Source: Propionibacteriaceae bacterium (lineage in GTDB: Bacteria; Actinomycetota; Actinomycetes; Propionibacteriales; Propionibacteriaceae). Taken from it: DNA of 9,811 nt. Each line of letters begins with the position of its first letter. Position 1 is the stretch's first letter. Under the pieces are notes generated by a model. It had not been told where the DNA came from, did not search any database, and saw only the letters and a program-made list of their open reading frames with translations. A program made the translations under genes and the position numbers. Location: positions 1-9,811 of the forward strand of contig WRJP01000064.1 of assembly GCA_009778535.1 (NCBI GenBank), given 5' to 3'. Of this stretch, positions 1 to 4,888 are shown piece by piece.

Positions 1-156
1 GAAGGCAAGATGCTGGCGGAATCAGCTTCAGAAAAGCCAACCATCGCAGTGACTGAGATTGGTAGCGATTCAGCAGTAGTGCCGGTCGCACTCGTGCCTG
101 CGGGCGCGCGTCGTCAGCCTACTAGAACGACTCGGAGCGGACGAAAGCAGAGCTGA
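1..156 (+). CDS. C-terminal end of an unidentified protein (5' truncated)
   Basis: An open frame runs from the first base to a TGA at 154-156, giving 51 residues with no start inside the window. The tail is rich in Arg, Thr and Ser (it ends R-R-Q-P-T-R-T-T-R-S-G-R-K-Q-S), which looks like a disordered basic C-terminus rather than a folded domain. No family motif can be recognised. In mycobacteria a channel of the following type sits downstream of a UvrD-like helicase gene, so a helicase C-terminus is possible by synteny, but nothing in these residues proves it. The stop lies 39 bases before the ATG chosen for the channel gene, so the two may be cotranscribed. Confidence 0.5.
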   Translation, partial: EGKMLAESASEKPTIAVTEIGSDSAVVPVALVPAGARRQPTRTTRSGRKQS

Positions 157-195
157 GATGTCGAATCAGTCTTGCTTGCGGGGGTGCATTCACGA

Positions 196-1260
196 ATGGC
201 TCGACTGAAACTTCGGCTTCCAAGCTCCGATAAACCTTGGCGAGGCCAAGCGCAGGTTATGCTGCCGTCTCGAACTGCTTCGGCTACTGGCGAGTTGGTG
301 CGACGATTGCTTGTGGCCGTTTTTCTGCTGCTGCTGATTACTCTCGTCGTCTACATTGATCGTGATTCTTACCGCGATCTGACTACAAATAATCCGATTT
401 CGCTAGTTGATGCGATTTACTACGCCACTGTGACGATGACGACCACCGGATATGGTGACATCGTTCCGGTAAGCGAGCACGCGCGGATGATAAATATACT
501 CATCGTCACTCCGGTCAGAGTGGCATTCTTGATCCTGCTAGTTGGTACCACTGTTGAAGTGTTGGCCAATGAAGGGAGGAGGGCTTTAATGGATGCGCAA
601 TGGCGAAAAGCGTTGCGACAGCACACCATCATCATCGGCTTCGGAACGATGGGACAATCTGTTGCTGCGACGTTGATTGGCAATGGTGTGCCTGCTGACA
701 AGATTGTGGTGATCGACAAGAGTCAACAGGCTGCTGCTGCGGCAAATAGGTTGAATCTGGCTTCGTTCGTTGGAGATGCGACATCGCGGGAGTTGTTGCA
801 TCGAGCTGAATTACCGAAAGCGCGCGAGGTGATAATTACCACTAACTCCGACGACACCACCATTTTGGTAGCACTGACGGTGCGGCAGCTCAATCATTCA
901 GCGCGAATGGTCGCGGCGGTGCGGGATTTAGACAACCGGCCGTTGGTGAAGCAATCTGGAGCTGATGCCATCGTGACATCTTCGGATGCGGTAGGGCGGC
1001 TGATGGGACTCTCATCACTCAGTCCCCATTTGGGTAACGTTATCGAAGATTTGCTCAATCCTTACGCTGGTATGGAGATTATTCAGCGAATGGTAACCAA
1101 GGATGAGGAAGGGGTTAACCCCAATGACCTCCCCGAAGAACGGGTGCTGGCAATCGTTCGTAATCAGACCCTGCGCCGCTTCTTTGAAGCCGGTTCGGAT
1201 GCACTCAAACTGGGCGACGAGATAGTCGTCGTCCGCCGCGCCTCCCATATCGCGGGTTGA
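196..1260 (+). CDS. Two-TM potassium channel with TrkA-N/RCK domain
   Basis: Predicted cytoplasmic-membrane K+ channel of the MthK-like layout (two TM helices, one pore loop, cytosolic RCK gate), 354 aa from ATG 196. A basic N-terminus is followed by TM1 (about residues 38-54), a pore helix and the selectivity filter T-T-G-Y-G-D (83-88), TM2 (about 98-123), then a Rossmann TrkA-N domain with G-F-G-T-M-G (148-153) and an acidic residue closing beta-2 (I-V-V-I-D, Asp174), typical of NAD(H) or nucleotide binding. A C-terminal RCK-C-like part follows. The family resembles the actinobacterial channel annotated next to DNA-repair genes in mycobacteria. The frame is also open from TTG 172 (8 more residues). 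ATG 196 was preferred because a GGGGG run lies 11 bases upstream and TTG 172 has no visible ribosome site. An out-of-frame ATG at 158 immediately follows the upstream stop. Confidence 0.9.
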   Translation: MARLKLRLPSSDKPWRGQAQVMLPSRTASATGELVRRLLVAVFLLLLITLVVYIDRDSYRDLTTNNPISLVDAIYYATVTMTTTGYGDIVPVSEHARMINILIVTPVRVAFLILLVGTTVEVLANEGRRALMDAQWRKALRQHTIIIGFGTMGQSVAATLIGNGVPADKIVVIDKSQQAAAAANRLNLASFVGDATSRELLHRAELPKAREVIITTNSDDTTILVALTVRQLNHSARMVAAVRDLDNRPLVKQSGADAIVTSSDAVGRLMGLSSLSPHLGNVIEDLLNPYAGMEIIQRMVTKDEEGVNPNDLPEERVLAIVRNQTLRRFFEAGSDALKLGDEIVVVRRASHIAG

Positions 1261-1270
1261 GTCCGCTTTT
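1252..1270 (+). terminator. Weak intrinsic terminator overlapping the channel stop codon
   Basis: GCGGGT (1252-1257) can pair with GTCCGC (1261-1266), four Watson-Crick pairs plus two G-U pairs. The loop is the TGA stop codon, and TTTT follows at 1267-1270. The stem is short and the T tract minimal, so termination would be partial. A second small hairpin (ACCAA/TTGGT, 1288-1300) lies downstream without a T tract. Confidence 0.3.
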
Positions 1271-1347
1271 CCCGCAGGTTGCCGCCGACCAAAGGTTGGT
1301 GTATTGACCTACAGAAATTAAAGGCGACCATCTCGTTTTACTCGGGG

Positions 1348-1356
1348 TGCTAATGT
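1348..1356 (+). promoter_or_regulatory. Candidate extended -10 promoter for lipoprotein 1
   Basis: TGCTAATGT has the TG-n-TAnnnT form of an extended -10 element. No good -35 hexamer lies 16-18 bases upstream, which extended -10 promoters tolerate. Transcription would start near 1363, inside the palindrome at 1357-1373, about 40 bases before the lipoprotein start codon. Inference from motif only. Confidence 0.35.
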
Positions 1357-1373
1357 GTAAATAGATCATTTAC
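1357..1373. promoter_or_regulatory. 17-bp palindrome, candidate operator
   Basis: GTAAAT (1357-1362) and ATTTAC (1368-1373) form a perfect inverted repeat around a 5-base centre (AGATC). It directly abuts the candidate -10 box and would cover the start of transcription, a normal place for a dimeric repressor. The arms do not match a regulator motif I can name with confidence. No regulator gene for it is identified in the window. The HTH protein at 2563 is a possible but unsupported candidate. Confidence 0.4.
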
Positions 1374-1402
1374 CCTATTGGTCGGAACAGGCGGAATGTA
1401 GC

Positions 1403-2509
1403 ATGTCGAGGATATTGCGAATGACGTCTGCATTTGTATTCGCAGTGGCAATACTAGCTCTACCCTTGGCAGCCTGTAGTACTGAATCTGAACAGCCTCC
1501 TATTCCTAGTGTTGTACCAACTGCACCGGAAACTACCCAGCCTGTGCCTTCAAGTCAGACTTCGCCCGTGAACAGTCACGTGCCGCCGGTAGCACAGATG
1601 AACATGCCGACTCCGATTGAATTGCCGTTGGCTGAGTATGTGCAAATCCTTGAGCAAGCGCAACAAGCTATTAATGATGAGTGGTATGAAACGACGAAAC
1701 CGGTTTTTGACCAGCGTGAAAAGTTGATTGCGGAGTGTATGAAAAAAGCTGGTTTTGAATATCGGGCAGGTACACTTCCTGCGCAAACCAACAGTGAAAT
1801 ATGGGGCGGTTTGACGCTGCAAGTGCCGTGGCTACCTGCTGATAGAGATGATGTAGCTGAGTTTGGGTATGGGTCTTATGTTTTGCGAAACCCAGATGCG
1901 GATATTAGTGAGGGGTGGCAGTGGAACGATGAATATGTCGAACGATTGAGTACGAAGGCTCGCCACGAGTATATGTTTGCGCTTTCGGGAAGGGATGGAT
2001 ATGAGCTTTCCAAAACCCCTGGATGTGTGGAGCGAGCAGAAAAAGTAACTGGCTCTGTCGATTCGATATATTCCGCAGACAATTCCTGGTTTGAGACTGC
2101 GTATTTGCTGGCTTACTCAATTTTTGGAATTGGAATTGAAGATGAAGGTGCTCCGCCTCGGGCGGGCTCCCTTCAGGCAGCCACCTTCGAGTTGAATCGT
2201 GAATGGGCTAGCTGCATAGCGGAAATAGGAGTCGCTACTCCATTCAGGTCGGATTATCTTGAAAGCATTGGCCCTTTCGCCTACTTCACGAGAGCAACCC
2301 GGGGCACTGTCGAAGATATGCGGGCTGTGCGTCCTCCCTCCCCAGAGTTCTCTAGGCCGTTGGCGTTGGCCGACTTTGATTGCAGGGTCAAGACTGATTA
2401 TGTAAACCGTTTTACACAAATCCAGTTTGATTTAGAGCAGCAAATTCTCGACAAGAACCAGGCAGTGTTTGACAAACTGGTTGCCACCTGGGAGCAGAAG
2501 CGTAAATGA
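1403..2509 (+). CDS. Secreted lipoprotein with four conserved cysteines (lipoprotein 1)
   Basis: 368 aa, exported and probably lipid-anchored to the outer face of the membrane. A signal peptide (basic M-S-R-I-L-R, hydrophobic 9-22) ends in the lipobox L-A-A-C with Cys25. A Pro/Thr/Ser-rich linker (about 26-70) follows, then a globular region of about 300 residues. That region has Cys112 (E-C-M-K-K-A-G-F-E-Y), Cys208 (P-G-C-V-E-R-A), Cys271 (E-W-A-S-C-I) and Cys327 (A-D-F-D-C-R), and ends in a charged helix (about 335-368). The same four cysteines and motifs recur in the protein at 3724-4833, so they are paralogues. The even number of extracytoplasmic cysteines suggests two disulfides. ATG 1403 is supported by AGGCGGA (1389-1395) seven bases upstream. 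No enzymatic motif was seen and the function is unknown. Its resemblance to hypothetical actinobacterial lipoproteins is from memory. Confidence 0.85.
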   Translation: MSRILRMTSAFVFAVAILALPLAACSTESEQPPIPSVVPTAPETTQPVPSSQTSPVNSHVPPVAQMNMPTPIELPLAEYVQILEQAQQAINDEWYETTKPVFDQREKLIAECMKKAGFEYRAGTLPAQTNSEIWGGLTLQVPWLPADRDDVAEFGYGSYVLRNPDADISEGWQWNDEYVERLSTKARHEYMFALSGRDGYELSKTPGCVERAEKVTGSVDSIYSADNSWFETAYLLAYSIFGIGIEDEGAPPRAGSLQAATFELNREWASCIAEIGVATPFRSDYLESIGPFAYFTRATRGTVEDMRAVRPPSPEFSRPLALADFDCRVKTDYVNRFTQIQFDLEQQILDKNQAVFDKLVATWEQKRK

Positions 2510-2518
2510 TGATCTTCC

Positions 2519-2547
2519 CTGAACAGTTTGTAGTTTAAAGTGTTCAG
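2519..2547. promoter_or_regulatory. Inverted repeat upstream of the HTH–PIN module
   Basis: CTGAACA (2519-2525) and TGTTCAG (2541-2547) are perfect 7-base inverted arms around 15 bases. No T tract follows, so an operator is more likely than a terminator. It ends 15 bases before the HTH gene start. Antitoxins of this type usually repress their own operon, so it is a plausible autoregulatory site; this is inference. Confidence 0.4.
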
Positions 2548-2556
2548 AGATAGTAT
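2528..2556 (+). promoter_or_regulatory. Possible promoter giving a leaderless HTH–PIN transcript
   Basis: TTGTAG (2528-2533) and TAGTAT (2551-2556) are 17 bases apart and weakly resemble -35 and -10 boxes. Transcription would begin near 2563, the A of the ATG, giving a leaderless mRNA. This fits the lack of a clear Shine-Dalgarno sequence at normal spacing. Leaderless genes are common in actinobacteria. The promoter lies inside and just beyond the inverted repeat at 2519-2547. Confidence 0.3.
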
Positions 2557-2579
2557 GACGGTATGAGTAATATGACGGT
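2554..2579 (+). repeat. Short direct repeat TATGACGGT at the antitoxin start
   Basis: TATGACGGT occurs at 2554-2562 and again at 2571-2579, a 17-base period that spans the start codon. It could be part of an autoregulatory binding site or a chance duplication. Confidence 0.35.
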
Positions 2580-2895
2580 GTATCCGGAAATGGTGGGAAT
2601 GAACTCTGCCTACGATTCCGATTGCGCCAAGGCTATGTGGGATTTCGCCAAGTTTGAGGCGAGCCAGGGCAGAATCGTCGAACTTGTTTCGCGTGAACAG
2701 ACATTTTCGCCTGCTGATGTTGCCAACTTGGTCGGGGTCTCACGCGCTACTGTGCAGCGTAGAATCATGGACGGTACGATCTCAGCCAGCAAGCGCGGCG
2801 CGCATTGGCGAGTGTCAGATTCTGAGGTGAGGCGGTATAGCCGCCTAGTTATGCGGCAAACAGCTGAACTGTTGGGCGATGGCTACGACTTCTGA
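2563..2895 (+). CDS. HTH (excisionase/MerR-type) DNA-binding protein, probable antitoxin
   Basis: 110 aa, cytoplasmic. A helix-turn-helix at about residues 49-72 (S-P-A-D-V-A-N-L-V-G-V-S-R-A-T-V-Q-R-R-I) is followed by a basic wing (I-S-A-S-K-R-G-A-H-W-R-V-S) and a closing helix, the excisionase-family winged HTH. Its stop overlaps the PIN gene start by 17 bases, the usual order and coupling of an antitoxin-toxin operon. By family analogy the N- or C-terminal arm would bind the PIN protein and the HTH would repress the shared promoter. The start is uncertain between ATG 2563 and ATG 2572, three codons apart, and neither has a good ribosome site. Phage excisionase is a less likely alternative, as no integrase or att site was seen. 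Confidence 0.75.
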   Translation: MSNMTVYPEMVGMNSAYDSDCAKAMWDFAKFEASQGRIVELVSREQTFSPADVANLVGVSRATVQRRIMDGTISASKRGAHWRVSDSEVRRYSRLVMRQTAELLGDGYDF

Positions 2896-3586
2896 GCGGC
2901 GCCTAGTTTTTTTAGATGCCGCTGTACTGGCAGCGCCGGTCACTCGCAGTCTTATCTTGATTAGCCAAGGCCATGTCGCGGCTCGCTATCTGGCAAGGTG
3001 GAGCCTAAAAGTAGAGGCAGAGGCCGAGTCGGCGTTAGAAAGTCGGGCTAAAGGTAAAACGCGGAACACGACAACCCTGGCCACGCTGCGTGAGCAGTTC
3101 GACTGGGGTAAGGATGTCCTGGTTCGGGATGCGCCAGCTGTTGCAGTTGCAACCGAAGATACCGACCCAAAAGACCGACATGTTATCGCTGCGGCGGCTG
3201 GGTCACGGATACGGATTATCGTAACACCGAACGTGAGCGATTTCGGGCACTCGGATTTACGCAGGTTCGGCATCTCCGTGGTTCACCCAGACTTGTTCCT
3301 TGCCCAGGAGATGACACCTGCAATGTACCGAGCCACCCTTGAGGAGTGGTCAGCATCTCGCTCTAGCCCGCCGAACACTCCACCAGCAATGCATGAGGCA
3401 CTTGGCCGCACATTTCCGCGCTTGACGGCTGCGATGACAAGCGAATACCCGAGTGTTACACCCAAGGTGCCCCACGATTTACCTGTCGAAGTTTTTCGGG
3501 GCGTTTGCTGTCTGGTTTGTGGGCGTATTCTAACCGACCCAACTTCACTGTCCTTAGGTGTTGGTCAAGAGTGCCGTAAACGGTAA
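2879..3586 (+). CDS. PIN-domain protein (probable VapC-like RNase toxin) with C-terminal cysteine motif
   Basis: 235 aa. The N-terminal PIN fold (about 8-140) shows the first acidic site in V-F-L-D-A (Asp13), a likely middle acidic site in W-S-L-K-V-E-A-E (Glu48), D-P-K-D-R-H-V-I-A-A (Asp99) and V-T-P-N-V-S-D-F (Asn118, Asp121). PIN toxins use such residues to hold Mg2+ and cut RNA. A middle section with P-P-N-T-P-P-A-M-H-E-A-L matches a conserved tail of one actinobacterial PIN group, from memory. The end (about 207-235) is C-L-V-C-G-R-I-L-T-D-P-T-S-L-S-L-G-V-G-Q-E-C, resembling the small zinc-ribbon-like DUF6011 type and extending beyond the standard PIN length. Translation is probably coupled to the HTH gene through the 17-base overlap. 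The RNA target is unknown. Confidence 0.75.
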   Translation: MATTSERRLVFLDAAVLAAPVTRSLILISQGHVAARYLARWSLKVEAEAESALESRAKGKTRNTTTLATLREQFDWGKDVLVRDAPAVAVATEDTDPKDRHVIAAAAGSRIRIIVTPNVSDFGHSDLRRFGISVVHPDLFLAQEMTPAMYRATLEEWSASRSSPPNTPPAMHEALGRTFPRLTAAMTSEYPSVTPKVPHDLPVEVFRGVCCLVCGRILTDPTSLSLGVGQECRKR

Positions 3587-3600
3587 ATGCGTTTTTTATT
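3578..3600 (+). terminator. Weak terminator-like hairpin after the PIN gene
   Basis: AAACG (3578-3582) can pair with CGTTT (3590-3594) across a 7-base loop, followed by TTTATT. An alternative overlapping stem (CCG/CGG, 3574-3583) lies just upstream of the same TTTTTT run. Both stems are short, so termination efficiency is doubtful. Confidence 0.3.
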
Positions 3601-3701
3601 CTTCCACGAAACTATTGATTTAGATTAACCCTAGCTAGTTTGGAGCCCGACTAATATTGCAGTATGTGGCTACTAGATAGCTAGCCGCAGCAAGTGAGGC
3701 A
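3587..3701. other. AT-richer intergenic region before lipoprotein 2
   Basis: About 115 bases without a gene between the PIN stop and the lipoprotein 2 start region. GCTAG (3633-3637) and CTAGC (3681-3685) occur as inverted words, and CTAGCTAG at 3631-3638 is itself palindromic. TAATAT (3652-3657) could be a -10 box, but no matching -35 lies at a normal distance, so no promoter is asserted. Confidence 0.4.
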
Positions 3702-3736
3702 GTGATGGGTATTTTCTACAGGGTTGCAATCGGGGG
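3694..3736 (+). other. Displaced start of lipoprotein 2: ribosome site, ATG and frameshifting G5 run
   Basis: GTGAGG (3694-3699) precedes ATG 3705 by five bases, a good translation start. That frame encodes M-G-I-F-Y-R-V-A-I-G, a credible basic and hydrophobic signal-peptide beginning, but then leaves the lipoprotein frame and stops. The lipobox is in the +1 frame. Removing one G from the run at 3732-3736 joins M-G-I-F-Y-R-V-A-I-G to V-L-L-V-L-T-L-A-G-C, a complete lipoprotein signal. This implies a one-base insertion or a sequencing error at the run. Confidence 0.7.
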
Positions 3737-4833
3737 TGCTTTTAGTGCTGACGCTTGCAGGTTGTCAATCGTCGCCGAGCGTGCAACAAACCGATACCTC
3801 GTCTTCTTCAAGTACTGTCTCAAGTGTAGCTGTGCCGACCGAGAGTGCGGTGCCGACATCTTCTCTTGGTACTGTCAGTAGTGAAGTCGTAGACACAGTA
3901 CCGGATTTCCCTTTTGCTGCCTATGTGGGCGTTGTTCGTGCCTACACGACTGAGATAACTGACAACAGTAAGGTTTCAAGTGAGTTACAGGAGCCGCATG
4001 TAGCGCAGTGTATGAAAGAGCGGGGCTTCACCTATTCACCACAATTCTTTGAGGATGAATCATCAGATTGGGACATGTTCCCTAACGGTGCAGTTTTGCA
4101 TTTGCCGACTTTGCTGAATGCAAGGGAGGAGGTAGTGAAAACAGGATACGGTATGTTCACTGCACCAGAACTCAGTTTGCAGACCGAGGCAGAGACAGAA
4201 AATTCAAACTATCGAAAGTCTTTGAGTCCAGCTGCACGTGATCAGTACGACCTAGCTCTGCTTGGTTATCTTTCACCGTATGACCCGCCTGATCCGAATA
4301 TTCCAGAGAGTTGCCGCCAAAAAGCAATGCGAGAGCATCCGTCACCTCCTGTGGAAGAGACGAATAAAGATTTGTATTGGCAACAATATGGCCAGTTGGC
4401 TTTAGCTATGGATGAATTGGTTTCCTGGCGTGTTTCAGAAGATTTAAGGGTGGCTGTTTTGAACGCAGAGTGGAACGCCTGCATGTCAAAGCAGAGTTAC
4501 GACCTCACTTCAGGGAACTTGTATTCGAGAAGTAACGTTAGCCCATGGGCGGCGTACACGCGGGCATTGCGTACTAAGGCCAATGGACAGTTAGGCGAGT
4601 CGTGGTTTAACTATCAATTTGAACAGACAACTCCACTGGACGAGCGTTCGCTGCTTGGCACACCACAAGAACTTGAGATCGCGGTTGCTGATTTTGATTG
4701 TCGTGAAGAAACTGACTACCTCAACCGGTTTGCGCAAGTGCAGATCGAGTTAGAGCGTACCTTTGTGGAAAAGAACAAAAAACAACTCGACGCGATGTTG
4801 GCTTTCGCTGAGCAGTATCCGGCTGACAGGTGA
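3724..4833 (+). CDS. Secreted lipoprotein paralogue (lipoprotein 2), start likely displaced by a frameshift
   Basis: As read, 369 aa from TTG 3724. The true start is probably ATG 3705 in another frame. The N-terminus holds the lipobox L-A-G-C (Cys14) but lacks the basic n-region, and TTG 3724 has no ribosome site. A Ser/Thr/Val linker (about 15-58) follows, then a globular part with Cys96 (Q-C-M-K-E-R-G-F-T-Y), Cys197 (E-S-C-R-Q-K-A), Cys253 (E-W-N-A-C-M) and Cys326 (A-D-F-D-C-R-E-E-T-D-Y-L-N-R-F). All four cysteines align in order and context with those of the protein at 1403-2509, as do T-G-Y-G (140-143) and L-S-P-A-A-R-D-Q-Y (167-175). The gene is followed after 55 bases by the membrane-fusion gene, so it may belong to the efflux operon. 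Function unknown; it could be an accessory or cargo-binding lipoprotein of the exporter. Confidence 0.8.
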   Translation: MQSGVLLVLTLAGCQSSPSVQQTDTSSSSSTVSSVAVPTESAVPTSSLGTVSSEVVDTVPDFPFAAYVGVVRAYTTEITDNSKVSSELQEPHVAQCMKERGFTYSPQFFEDESSDWDMFPNGAVLHLPTLLNAREEVVKTGYGMFTAPELSLQTEAETENSNYRKSLSPAARDQYDLALLGYLSPYDPPDPNIPESCRQKAMREHPSPPVEETNKDLYWQQYGQLALAMDELVSWRVSEDLRVAVLNAEWNACMSKQSYDLTSGNLYSRSNVSPWAAYTRALRTKANGQLGESWFNYQFEQTTPLDERSLLGTPQELEIAVADFDCREETDYLNRFAQVQIELERTFVEKNKKQLDAMLAFAEQYPADR

Positions 4834-4877
4834 CAGAAAACGAAAGAGCATCAGGTGAGTTGTTTGTGGCTGGTAGT

Positions 4878-4888
4878 AGGGTGGTGAC
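4878..4888 (+). promoter_or_regulatory. Ribosome binding site of the membrane-fusion gene
   Basis: AGGG (4878-4881) lies seven bases before ATG 4889 and supports that start. The 55-base gap after lipoprotein 2 contains no hairpin or convincing promoter, which favours read-through from upstream. Confidence 0.45.

Noticed and set aside
1304..1309. TTGACC as a -35 box for lipoprotein 1
   Set aside because: No -10-like hexamer lies 16-18 bases downstream (ACCATC there). The extended -10 at 1348-1356 is too far away.
2915..2925. Ala instead of the common Asn after the first PIN aspartate, suggesting an inactive toxin
   Set aside because: The D-A-x-V-L-A-A-P-V-T-R wording seems normal for one actinobacterial PIN group, and the other acidic residues are present, so inactivity is not supported.
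2502..3605. GTAAATG...TCTTCC words on both sides of the HTH–PIN module as a possible insertion duplication
   Set aside because: The words are short, separated by different distances on the two sides, and no transposase, integrase or terminal repeat is present. Chance is likely.
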